This document shows positions 45,300 through 56,359 of a stretch of 64,000 bases of DNA, in pieces. The position numbers and the translations under genes are program-made. The notes beneath the pieces are model-generated. The model made no database searches. It had not been told where the DNA came from and was given only the letters and a program-made list of their open reading frames with translations. Source of the DNA: Cephalopachus bancanus. Its lineage: Eukaryota > Chordata > Mammalia > Primates > Tarsiidae. The stretch spans positions 7,567,501 through 7,631,500 of the forward strand of contig JAPVLO010000003.1 in NCBI GenBank assembly GCA_027257055.1, written 5' to 3'. Position 1 is the stretch's first letter, and every line of letters starts with the position of its first letter.

Positions 45300-46164
45300 T
45301 CTCAAGACAAAGAGTGGGAACCCAGGTGCCAATTGATGGTGGTACCCTGAATACTTTTGGATGGATGATACACCTTGCACCCATTAGAGGTCTCTTTGAG
45401 TGCACAGATATCAGAAAGCAATAGCAGACATGAAATTTTGGGCACCCTATCCTCCACCCTGTTTCACAATCAAAATTGGAAGCCCTGCTCAGTGAAGGAG
45501 AGGGTGAATGGTTCTAAGAGTTTCAAGTCAGTTAACCTCCTCCCAGCCATGTGCAAGCAGTCAGTCCCATGTAGGAAGAATTTTGGAGCGGGCACAGCAG
45601 AGGGCAACCAGAACCCAAGTGAAATGGGGAACAAAACCATCTACTAGCCACCACTATGACAGACAGTTCCCAGGCAGGGAAATAAAAACCTGCCTGCAGA
45701 GCCAATCTGACTGGCACACCCACTGCCAACTAGTAGAGAAAAGACTGGCACCTCTCTTACTGTGCAAGGCAGATCGTAGGTACTTAGCTGCTAATATACC
45801 CTGCAGCCAGTGAGGGTGGCTTTGTACACACAGAGACCAGAAAGCAATGGAAGGCACAGAATTCCAAGTATCCCACACCCACCACCATCCCCCTTCCAGA
45901 CTATGACAAAATTGGAAGCTCTGCTCAGTAAAGGAGAGGGGTGAGTGATTCTAAGATGTTTCAAATCAGTTCACCCTCTTCCAGCTATGCACAGCCTGTC
46001 AGCTCTTCATAGGAGGAATTTTGGTCAGGTCCCAGCCATGTACAGGCTGTCAGTCTTTTGTAGAAAGAATTTTGGTCGGGACACAGCAGGGGGCAACCAG
46101 AGCCCAAGTGAAATAGGGATGAAAACCCACCCACTCATCACAGCTGTTGTGGTCAGTTCCCAGG

Positions 46165-46221
<57 letters not shown>

Positions 46222-46520
46222 CTGAATGAATATGATTGGCATGTCCACTGCTGGCAATGAGTAGAGAAACAAACTGGCACCTCTCTTGCAGAACAAGGCA
46301 GAGAGTAAGGATCCAGCTGTCAATGCACCCTGCATTCAGCAATGGTCTCTTTGTAAACACAGAGATCATAAAGCAGCTTCAGGTATGGGAGCCTGGGTAC
46401 CCTATCCCATGGCATGCACTAGGCTAGTACAAGAACTGAAGTCCTGTCCTGTGAAGGAGTGAGGTGAGTGAGTCTACGATGAGTCAGTTCACCCCCACTC
46501 AGTCATCAGTTACAGCAAGA
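45300..46520 (+). repeat. Tandem ~427-bp monomers in L1-C 5' UTR
   Basis: The landmark GGTCTCTTTGAGTGCACAGA at 45389 recurs at 45816 (GTGGCTTTGTACACACAGAG) and 46344 (GGTCTCTTTGTAAACACAGA). Each is followed by AGAAAGCAAT/ATAAAGCAGC, AAAATTGGAAGC-C/TTGCTCAGT, CAACCAGAACCCAAGTGAAA, CAGTTCCCAGGCAG and CTGGCACCTCTCTTACTG. Unit 1 is 427 bp. Unit 2 is 528 bp but contains a 51-bp internal duplication and a (CA)n run of about 50 bp, which accounts for the difference. A partial unit precedes (about 45285-45388) and another follows (46344 to about 46520). Confidence 0.92.
46168..46219. repeat. (CA)n microsatellite in monomer 2
   Basis: About 25 CA units follow CAGGCAGAAAACACA. The equivalent place in monomer 1 reads CAGGCAGGGAAATAAAAACC, so the run arose after the monomers split. 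Confidence 0.96.
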
Positions 46521-46899
46521 ACTGAAAACTGGCTCAACTTATTTAGCAGTGGGAGAGAAAATTTGCCATTATAAAAACCTGTCACAAAGTAGGTCAAGCA
46601 GCATAAGTGATGTAGTTCCCTCTCACTAAGTGACAGAAATATAGAGAAGGAAAAGAGACCTGTCACAATTGAGAAAAAAATCAATGAAAAAGCACAGATA
46701 ACCCTCAGAGTCCTAAAGAGAAAGAGTCCCAAAACCAGCAATCAGAGCACAAACAATGGAAACTCCCCAGAATAACTTGCCCCAGATGACAACCACCAAA
46801 TCCAGAGATTAAAATGAACAGGAACCAAGAAAACAAAAAGCAAAATCATACAGGAAAAAAATAAAGTACAGTTGGCCAATTTCAAAATAGCTTATTCTG

Positions 46900-47795
46900 A
46901 AGTAATGGAAATAAGTAATTTGATCCTCAAAGTAAATAACAACCTAATAAGTATTGGAAACAGAATCAAACAAGCAGATAAAAGATTCTCAGAGCTTGAA
47001 AACCAAAATATGAAATTATCCCAATCTGTAAAATAAAAACCAGAAAAAATACCAAAAGGATGAAGCAAAGTCTCCAAGAGATGTGAAACTATGACAAGAA
47101 GTCAAATTTACACCTGATTGGTATTCCTGAAGCAGAAAAGGAAACAGAGAACACCATGTGAAACAAGTCTTCCATGAGATCACCCAAGAAAACTTTTTCA
47201 TCTCATCAGAGACACAACCATTCAAGCACAAGAGATTCAGAGAACTCCTACAATGTATCACATTAGAAGACCAAACCCTAGACACATAATAATTTCCCTC
47301 CACAAAGAAAGTCAAAAGAAAAAATTCTAAAGGTAACAAGAAAGAAAGGTCAGACTATCAACTGAGATCTGTCAGAATCGCTTCAGACTTATCTGCTGAA
47401 AAACTACAAGCCAGAAGAGACTGGACTCCAATTTTTAATGTTCTTAAAGATAAGCAATTCCAACCAAGAATGTTCTACCCTACCAAGCTAAGCTTCATAA
47501 GTGATGAGGAATTAAAATCATCCTTGGACATCCAATCTCTAAGAGAATACACCACCTCTAGACCAGCCCTTCAGGAGAAACTTACGAAGTTCTTGAATAT
47601 AGAAAAAAATGGACATGCCCATCAAAAAAGTACAGGCAAATATAAAACACAGAGTTCACAGAGCACTCACAAAAAAGAAAACACACACATATATAAATAC
47701 AAAAGTCAAAAGGAAACAAGACCACCCCCTAAAAGTCCCATGACTAGAAAAAGTTCTCATATTTCAAAAATCAACCTAAACTTGGATATGAACTA
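46900..47795 (+). pseudogene. L1-C ORF1 relic
   Basis: A coiled-coil-like stretch (AGCAGATAAAAGATTCTCAG, GAGCTTGAAAACCAAAATAT) precedes CACCTGATTGGTATTCCTGA, the L-I-G-I-P signature at the start of the ORF1 RNA-recognition motif. The C-terminal domain reads MFYPTKLSFISDEELKSSLD at 47470-47796. The frame is closed in several places, including a stop in AAATAAAAACCAG near 47030. A functional ORF1 protein cannot be made. Confidence 0.82.
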
Positions 47796-47799
47796 AAAG

Positions 47800-50700
47800 C
47801 TCCACTGATCAGATAGAATGAAAAACTGGATTTCAAAAACACATGATCCAACAATCTGCTTTCTCCAGAAAACTCATCTCACTGCAAAGGACATCTACAA
47901 ACTCTAGAATGAAGGGTAAAAATTGATATTTCAGGCAAATGAATAACAGAAGAAAAGTTGTCATTTTTATATAAGATAAAGAAGATTTCAAGCCATCAAA
48001 AGTTATAAAAGGACACTATATAAAGATAGAAGACTCAATCTACCAGCAAGAAATACCCATTCTAAACATATATGCACCCAACACAGGAGCACCAGGTTTT
48101 ACAAAACAACTACCAAGTAAACTAAAAAGGAACATTGACTCTCTCTCACACAATCATAGCTAGAGCCCTAACTATCCCACTAACAGTTTTAGATAGATCA
48201 CTGAGACAAATAAAATAACCTCAACTCAGCACTTGACCAAACTGACTTAATAGACATCTATAGAACACTTCACTCAACAACTATAGAATATATATTTTAC
48301 TCTACAGTGCATGGAACATAGTCCAAGATCAATGACATTCTCAGACATAACCTGAGTGTAAACAGTTCTCAAGAAATAGAAGAAATACAATGAGTCTTCT
48401 CAAACCACAGTAGAATAAAAGTAATTATTGCCACCAACAAGACCCTCCCCCACCAAACACATAGCCATTGACTACAAAACAATATGTTGTTGAACAACTT
48501 CTGGGTCAGCATGGAAATCAAGACAGATATAAAAAGATTGCTGGAAACAAACAAAAACCAAGATACATCTTATCAAAATCTCAGGGATGCCATGAAATCA
48601 GTGTTAAGAGGAAAATTCATAACATTGCACACACACACACATCAAGAAAACAGAAAGATCACAAATAAACAGCCTAAAGTCACACCTAAGGGAGATGGAA
48701 AGACTACATCACCAAAATCCTAACTTCAGCAGAAGAATTGAAGTTTCCAAGATAAAATCAAAACTGTAGGACATAGAAGACAAAAAATATCATAGAAAAA
48801 ATTAACAAGACAAAAGCTGGTTTTTTGAAAGGATAAATAAGACCTTGGTCAGATTGACTAAAAAAAAGGGAAAGTCCAATTCAACACAATTAGAAATGCA
48901 AAAGGTGAAGTCACAACTGACCCTGTAGAAATTCAAAAGATTATCAGAGATTACTATGCACACTTTTTGTAAATAAATGTGAAAACCTAAAGGAAAAGAA
49001 GTACTTTCTGACATTACACAAACTTCCAAGGTTGAAACAAGAAGAAATTAAAACTTTAAACAGATCAATAATAATCCAGGAAATTGACTCAGTCATAAGA
49101 AATCTCCCCTTCAAAGCCGGGCTCAGTGGCTCAGCCTGTAATCCCGTGCTTTGGGAGGCTGAGGTGAATGGATTGCCTGAACCCACAAGTTTGAGACCCA
49201 CCTGGGCAACTTGGCAAGAACTCATCTCTACAATAAATCAAAAAAATTAGCCGGGCATGGTAGCGCACGCCTGTAGTTCCAGCTACTTAGAAGGCTGAGG
49301 TGGAAGGATCGCCGGAGCCCAGCAGGTCGAGGCTGCGGTGGCCGGGAGCAGCCACTGCACTCCAGTCTGAGTGACAGAGTGAGACTCAAACTCAAAAAAA
49401 AAAAAAAAAAGTCCTGAACCCGATGACTTTCCAGTTGAAGTCTACAAGGAAGAACTGATAACAATCTTATCAAAAGTATTCCAGGCAATTGAGAAATATA
49501 GAATTGTCCCCACATTATTTTATGAAGCTAACATCACACTGATACCCAAACCTGGCAAAGACTCAACAGTGAAAGAGAATTACAGGCCAATCTCCTTGAT
49601 AAACATAGACACAAAAATTCTCAACAAGATTCTAGCAAATCAGATCTATCAACACATCTCAAGGATCATCCACTATGACCAGATGGACCTCATTTCTGGG
49701 ATGTGGGACTGGTTCAACATTTGCAAGACCACAAATGTAATTCAATGCATTAGCAGATATAAAACCAAGAATCACATTATTATATCATTAGATATGGGAA
49801 AAACATTTGGCAAAATCCCAGCATCCCTTTTCATCAAAACCCTTGAATACCTAGGCATAAAGGAACATTCCTCAAGACAGTAAGAGTCATCTATGATAAA
49901 AACAATGACCAATATTTTGCTCAACGGGAGAAAATGGAAGCATTCCCCCAGAGAATGGGAACAAGACAAGTATGCCCACACTTACCTCTTCTTTCAACAT
50001 AGTGGTAGAAGCCTAGCCAGAGCAATCAGGCAAGAGAAAAAAATCAGGGATATCCAAATAGGAAAAGAGGAAGTTAAGTTATCCCTTTTTTGCGATAATA
50101 TGATTCTGTATCTTGAAAACCCAACAGAGTCCTTCAAAAGCCTCCTCACATTGAAAAATGACTTTGGTTACGTTTCGAGGTACTAAATCAATGTACAAAA
50201 GACAGCTGCATTTCTATATACCATCAACAAGCAGGCAGATAACCAAATAAAAAGCACAATCCCATTCACAATAGCCACAAAAACAAGAGAAATACCTTTG
50301 CATCCACCTATCCAGAGAAGTGAAAAATCTTTATCACAAAACTACAAAACAGTCCTCAAAGAAATCAAAGATGACACAAACAAATAGAAAAATATTCTTT
50401 GATCATGGATTTAAAGAATCAAATTGTCAAGATTTCCATCCTACCCAAGGAAATCTACAGATTCAATGCAATATCCATCAAATTACGACATCATTTTCTC
50501 TCATACCTGGAAAAGACAAGACAGAAATTAATTTGCAAACAGAAAAGAGCATGAATAGCCAAAACGATCCTCAGTAGAAGGAACAAAGCAGAAGATATCA
50601 CACTTCAGACTTTAAACTTTATCACAAGGCTATAGTAACTAAAACAGTCTGGTATTGATAAAAGAATGGAAAAATAGACCAATGGAACCTGACAGAGATT

Positions 50701-51790
50701 CCAGAAGCAAAAGCATGTACTGTCAACCAACTCATCTTCAACAAAGCTGCCAAATGGTGCTGGGAAAACTGGCAAACCACATGTATGCATAAAACTCGAC
50801 CCCTGCCTTTCACCATATACCAAAATGAACACAAAATGGACCAAAGACCTAAACGTAAAACTTCAAACTATAAGAACCCTAGAAGAAAACAGGGTTTTCT
50901 TATATGCATAAGGGTGTTTTATGCACATAAGAGTAGGCAACAAATTCTTGACCAAGTCCCCGAAAAATGAATGCCTTAAAAGCTAAGATATACAAATGTG
51001 ACCTCATCAAACTGAAAAACTTTTGCACAACAAAAAAAATCATTAGGAGAGTAAAGAGACAACCCACAAAATGGGAAAAAAATATTTGGAAATTATGCAT
51101 CTGACAAAGGCCTAAAATCCAGGATCTACAAGGAACTCAAATGAAGTAAAAGGCAGGAAAAACCACCCTCTAATAAAGTGAGCAAAGGGCATGAACAGAA
51201 ACTTTTCAAAAGATGACATACAAGCAGCCAACAGACACATTAAAAAACGCCCAGTCTCACTAATCATCAGAGAAACACTAATCAAAACTACAATGATATA
51301 CCACCTAATTCCAGTAAGGAAGGCTATCATTAATAAGTCAAAAAACAACAGATGTTGGGGTGCAGGTTCAATGAAAAGGAAACACTTCTACACTGTTGGT
51401 TATTGTGCAAACTAGTTCGCCCTCTATAAAAAGTAGTCTGTTGATTCCTAAAAGAACTAAAAATTGACCTTCCATATGCTCCAACAATTCCCCTCTTGAG
51501 AATATACCTTTAAGAACATAAATGGTTATACCAAAAAGACACCTGCACATGAATATTTATTGCCACACTATCCACAATCGCTTAAACCTGGAACTAACCT
51601 TACTGACCATTGAAAGTGGACTGGATAAAGAAAAGAAAATCTACACAATCAAGTATTAAATAGCCATAAAGAACCCAGTCATGGATTTTGTAACACATTG
51701 GATAGAGTAGGAAACCATCATACTAAGTGATTTATCACAGAAGCAAAGAACTGAATACCACATGTTCTCACTCATAACTGGGCCCTGAAC
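47800..51790 (+). pseudogene. L1-C ORF2 relic, RT catalytic box lost
   Basis: Endonuclease sequence starts near AACACATGATCCAACAATCT (47840) and includes AACATATATGCACCCAACAC (48065). RT fragments follow: [20 protein letters not shown] (49569-49883), [20 protein letters not shown] (49893-50186), and the C-terminal region CTTCCATATGCTCCAACAAT at 51470. The box is FCDN (50088-50099) where functional L1 has FADD, so two residues including a catalytic aspartate are changed. The Alu at 49116-49417 and many stops confirm decay. Confidence 0.88.
49116..49417 (+). mobile_element. Lineage-specific Alu SINE, intermediate subtype
   Basis: A sense Alu runs from GCCGGGCTCAGTGGCTCAGC to GAGACTCAAACTC with an A tail at 49395-49411. 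It retains GGGCAACTTGGCAAGAACTC (undeleted). It is inserted in the L1-C ORF2 A-rich segment before GTCCTGAACCCGATGACTTT, so any target duplication merges with the tail. Confidence 0.93.
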
Positions 51791-52022
51791 ATCAACTGCA
51801 TGAAAACAGAGGAGAGATCAGCAGTCACTTGGCACTGCTAGGGGAAGGAGAGAGGGAGAGAGGAGGATGAGGGACACGTAACAACACAAAAGGTAACAGG
51901 TCCAATATCAGGGGAAAAAAGGTCAGTTGGAAGCCCAAATTTCACCTGCATGCAGCCTACCTATGTTGTTAATCCTCACTTGTATCCTTAATCTAAAATA
52001 AAATAAAATAAAATAAAATAAA

Positions 52023-53985
52023 GACTTGCACTGAATGCAAATGAAAATTAATTATTCATTTAAAAGGCATGGAGTGGCTGAATGGATAAGTACATAAGAC
52101 CCAACTATATGCTACCTACAAAAAAAAAAAAAACCCACTTCATAGACAAAGTGAAAAGATGGAAAAAGATATTCCATGCAACTGCAAACCAAAAAAGAAC
52201 AGAAGTAGCTATATTTATATCATATAGTATAGTCTACAAATCAAAGAGGCAAAGAAAGTCACTGTATAACAATAAAGGTGTCAATTCAGCAAGAGGAAAT
52301 TCAATTATAAATATCTATGCTCTCAACACAGAAGCTCCCACATATATAAAGGAAACATTAATAGATCTAAAGAAGAGATAGAAAGCAATAAATTAACGGT
52401 AGAGGACACCAACACCACACTCTCAGTAACAGACAGACCATTCAGATAGGAAATAAACAAAGATACATTAGGAATAATCTACACACTAACACTAAACAGG
52501 CCTAACTGACATTTATGAAACATTTCACACAGTTACTGCAGAATACATATTCTTTTGAAAATCACATGAAACATTTTCTATAATAGACCATATCGTAGGC
52601 CACAAAACAAGTCTCAACGAATTCAAAAAAGCCAAAATTATATCAGGTAAAAAAAACAAAAACCGTAGAGGTCAGTACCACTGATAAATGAAAATGCAAA
52701 ATTTCTCAACAAAATATTCACAAACTGCATATGACATACCTAAAAATATTATTCACCATGATCAATTGAATAAGAATTTATCCTATCGATGAAAGAATGG
52801 CCTGACAAACACAAATCAATAAATGTGATTCATCACATTAACAGAATCAAGAAGGAAAATTATATGATCATTTCAATAGATGCTAAAAAGACAATTCAAA
52901 AAATTCAATATACCTCTATGATAAAAACTTACAATATATTGAATAGAGAAAAAATATACCTCAAAATATAAAGCTTATATGTGACAAAGCCACAGCTAAT
53001 GTTGTACTGACCAGAAAAATGTGAAAGCCTTTTCTCTAAGATATGAAACAAAGATGTCTACTTTCTCTACTTTTATTCAACATAATGCTAAAAGTCTTGG
53101 CCAGAGCAATTAGGCAAAAAGAAAAAAAAATAATAAAATAAAATAAATAAAGTCAAATTAGCTTTGTTCACAGATAATGTGATCTTGTACTTAGAAAAAC
53201 CTAAAGACTCTACCAAAAAAAGTCTAATTTGATCAACAAAGTCAATAAACGTGCAGAATACAAAATCAATATTAAAAAATCAGCAGCATTTCTGTATGCC
53301 AGTAGTGAACAATGTGAAAAATAATTTTATTCACTATTGTGCTTTCTAAAAGATCTAAAAATAGACCTTTCATATGACACAGCAATCCCACCTTCTGGGA
53401 ATATACCCAGAGGAAATCATATCATTCTGTAAAAAAGAGACCTGCACACACATTTATTATTCACAATAGCAAAAACATGGAACCAACCATGCTTCCCATC
53501 AAAAGTAGACTGGATAAAGAAAATATGGTACATATACACAATGGAATATTATACAGTCATGAAGAAAAACAAAATTATGGAATATTATTCAGCTATTTAA
53601 AAAATGAAACCCTGTAATTTGTGGTAGTATGGATGGAACTGGAAGTCATTATGTTTAGTGAAATAAGCCAGGCACAAAACAACAAATATTGCATGTTTTA
53701 ACTCCTATGTATGAGTTTAAAAAGTGGATCTCATGAAAATAGAGAGTAGATTGGTGGTTACCAGAAGCTGGAAAGGGTACGGGAGAGGAAGATTAAGCTA
53801 GGTTGATTAATGGGTACAAAGTATAGTTGAAAAGACAAATATTTAAAGTGATAAATATTTCAATTACACTGATTTAATCTTTATAAATTATGTTAACAGA
53901 TTAAATTAACATATGTATCCCCCAAATATGTACATCTCAATAATGTAGTATATATATTAGGTAGAAAATTATTTTTAAAAACTAA
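52023..53985 (+). mobile_element. L1-H continuation: ORF2 and 3' end
   Basis: GGCATGGAGTGGCTGAATGG and ACCCAACTATATGCTACCTA open ORF2. Endonuclease and RT remnants follow, with the catalytic box FTDN at 53167-53178. Near 53325 the sequence jumps to the C-terminal region (CTAAAAATAGACCTTTCATA), implying an internal loss of more than 1 kb. The 3' UTR is recognised from AGTAGATTGGTGGTTACCAG to TAGGTAGAAAATTATTTT. A short duplication occurs around 53541-53600. Confidence 0.82.
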
Positions 53986-53989
53986 AAAT

Positions 53990-54834
53990 CATAAGAGGCA
54001 ACAAAGTTCACAATAAATAGCTTAGCCATCAGTATTAATGACCTAATTTTAAAAATAAGAAAATTTACGTAAAATGAGTAAAAAGAGAAAAGGCTTAAAG
54101 TAATTAGTAACATTATAAACATAGAAACAGAAAAAGCAAATTAAGAATAAATATTACCAGTATCTTTAAAACAAAATAGTTGTACATTAAATAAATATTT
54201 CTGAAGATATAATCCAGTTAACACAAAGTAAAGCTTAGTAAAAAAAGAAAACACTTATAAATGGAGAAGTAAAAGAATAAAACATTGATAGTAAGCATGG
54301 GATCAGTGAAATTAAAGATAGAATTTAAAACATAAAACAAGAAGTTAGTTTCGATAACAAAACAATGTATTGCTACAATGCAATTTTTGAAATATGAACT
54401 ACATAATGTAAAAGTAGTTTGTTGATAATAATTTGGACATATTCTTCTAAAATTGCCAAAGAAGAATAATTGTGAAAAAAGAAGACGTGACTTAAATCTA
54501 TTCTTTTTAACAGCTTTGTAACTTTAGATATTCCTGTCTGCTGTTTGTTCTGAATCCATGCTTTCTTTCACCTCCATCATTCTTTGTATCACAGAGAAGG
54601 AGCTTAGAAATACATTTCCTAGAATAGCTTTCCATGTTTAGTTCTGAGTTACAATCTTATGGTCTTTCAATGAAAGAAATTTGCTTAAGAGGCAATTGCC
54701 AGGAAAAACCATTATTCTTCATTGATAGTGGCAGGTTGCCTGACAGCAAACTCGAGATCATCTGATTGGGAGCTTCAGACGGCTGGCACAGTATGTGGCA
54801 GCTTTCCTATCATTCTTGAAATTTACAAGTTTGC
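53990..54834. other. Unassigned AT-rich DNA
   Basis: No gene or clear repeat was seen. Adenine-rich sequence near 54160-54480 may be ancient L1 but I could not place it. Confidence 0.4.
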
Positions 54835-54840
54835 AAGAAA

Positions 54841-54971
54841 GTGTCCTTCTTCCTTCCTTTCTCCCTTCTTTCTTTCCTTCCTCCCTCCCTCCCTCCCTCT
54901 CTTCCTTCCTTCCTTCCTTCTTTTATTCCTTCCCTCCCTCCCTTCCTTCCTTCTTTCCTCCCTTTCTTTCT
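54841..54971. repeat. (CTTC)/(CCCT)n homopyrimidine tract
   Basis: About 130 bases of almost pure C and T in CTTC, CCTT and CCCT units. It directly precedes an antisense AluJ, where a poly(T) tail copy is expected. It therefore looks like an expanded SINE tail. Long mirror-like pyrimidine tracts can form triplex DNA. Confidence 0.95.
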
Positions 54972-55253
54972 GCCAGAGCCACACTCTGTCACCCAGGCTG
55001 AAGTGCAGTGACACCATCATGACTCACTGCAGTTTCCAACTACTGAGCTCGGGTCATCTTTTTGCTCATTCTCTCAAGTAGCTTGGGACCACAGGTGCAT
55101 GCCACCACTCCAGCTATTTTTGCTGATTTTTTTGTAGAGACAGGGTCTCACTATGTTGCCCAGGCTGGTCTTGAACTCCTGGGGTCAAGCAATATTTCCT
55201 CCTTAGCCTCACAAACTGCTGGTTATAGGCGTGAGCCACCACACTCAGCCACT
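54972..55253 (-). mobile_element. AluJ-like SINE
   Basis: An antisense Alu from TCTGCCAGAGCCACACTCTG to GGCGTGAGCCACCACACTCAGC (in two parts: GGCGTGAGCC, ACCACACTCAGC). GTAGAGACAGGGTCTCACTA and GGCTGGTCTTGAACTCCTGG match the general primate Alu, without the local lineage changes. Old and inactive. Confidence 0.93.
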
Positions 55254-55279
55254 GAAATTCTCATACAAAGAAAATTTTG

Positions 55280-55569
55280 GCCGGGCTCGGTGGCTCAGCC
55301 TGTAATCCCGCGCCTTTAGGAGGCTGAGGTGAGTGGATTGCCTGAGCCCGCGGGTTAGAGACCCGCCTGGGCAGGGAGACCTCATCTCTACAATAAATAA
55401 AAAATTAGCTGGGAGTGGTAGCACGCGCCTATAGTTCCAGCTACTTGGAAGGCTGAGGCAGAAGGATCGCCGGAGCCCAGCAGGTCGAGGCTGCGGTGGC
55501 CGGGAGAGGCCACTGCACTCCAGTCTGGGTGACAGAGTGAGATTCCAACTCAAAAAAAAAAAAAAAAAA
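55280..55569 (+). mobile_element. Lineage-specific Alu SINE, young subtype
   Basis: A sense Alu starts GCCGGGCTCGGTGGCTCAGC and ends in about 22 A. Flanked by AAAGAAAATTTTG at 55267-55279 and 55570-55582. It has CTGGGCAGGGAGACCTC (5-nt-deleted). The T-arm stem GCGGG/CCCGC is intact but the loop is TTAGAGA, which breaks the B box (C to A). The right-arm stem has one mismatch. Confidence 0.96.
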
Positions 55570-55749
55570 AAAGAAAATTTTGATTGTGCCACAGTAATAA
55601 AACCTGAAAAATAGACATATGCCTGATTTCTGGCCATGAAAAGATATTAAATCTACATCACATTTTATTTTGAATAATTTAATCACAAAAAAATAGAAAG
55701 AAAAATAATTACATTGAAACTGAAAGGATGTTGAGTTGTTTAGAATAAA

Positions 55750-56350
55750 AAAGTCCTATATATATCCATGGACATTCAGAAAGTTAGAGGATGATGAGAA
55801 AAATTGCGTTAACATTGATAGGCGTATAAATTTGTACAACATTCTATGAAGGCAATTTGGCAAATTCCATCGCCATTTTAAATGTTACTTAGCCAAGGGT
55901 TTATCTTTTTAAAAATATCCATGTGGATATTATTTAAGCATTACTTAAATATTATTTAACATTATTTAAATTTAAATAACATAATTTAAATATTATTTGA
56001 ATCTAGCAGCAATGAGTCTAGCAAATAGGTCTGTCTGTAAGACGAAATAGTATTTAAGTGTTAAAAGAGACTGGCAGACGTATTCGTGTTGTCATGGAAA
56101 GCGATATAATGTTAAGAAGAAACAAATTTTTAGAATATGTGTGAGATTAATCAGTTTTTCTTAAAATAAATAGGTGTTTATTAAATATATGCATTAAGAA
56201 TTTAGAAGTGGACACATTAAACTGTTAAAGTCTCTGTTTCTGAGTGTCGGATTATTTGTGAGCCTTACTTTCAACTTCATACCTTTCTGCACTACTTAAA
56301 TTTTCAACTATATTTTACTTTTGCAATCAGTAAAACCAAGACATTTTTTA
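55750..56350 (+). mobile_element. Ancient L1 (L1MC/ME-like) ORF2 end and 3' UTR
   Basis: Ordered weak matches: ACATTCTATGAAGGCAATTT, GGCAAATTCCATCGCCATTT, TTTAAGTGTTAAAAGAGACT, TCATGGAAAGCGATATAATG, AATATGTGTGAGATTAATCA, ending TTTACTTTTGCAATCAGTAA. A later AT-rich expansion (TATTTAA units) lies at 55925-56005. Confidence 0.65.
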
Positions 56351-56359
56351 AAAAAGATA

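Larger units (their letters stand above)
45063..52022 (+). mobile_element. L1-C: full-length sense L1 with monomeric 5' UTR
   Basis: A long sense L1 has a 5' UTR at about 45063-46900 holding ~427-bp tandem monomers, ORF1 relic about 46900-47795, ORF2 relic about 47800-51790 and a 3' UTR ending CTTGTATCCTTAATCT with an (AAAAT)n tail at 51994-52022. A lineage Alu splits ORF2 at 49116-49417. The host L1-H resumes at 52023 with ORF2 start sequence, missing roughly 200-300 bp of spacer, and no target-site duplication was found. It shares its 3' UTR type with the short copies at 16941, 22430 and 30675. Confidence 0.9.

Noticed and set aside
45300..46520. CRISPR array or satellite DNA
   Set aside because: The repeat unit is about 427 bp with no spacers, and it leads straight into L1 ORF1, so an L1 5' UTR explains it better.
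54795..55020. Serine/proline/leucine-rich or RKEG-rich proteins
   Set aside because: Translations of the CTTC/CCCT simple repeat in different frames.
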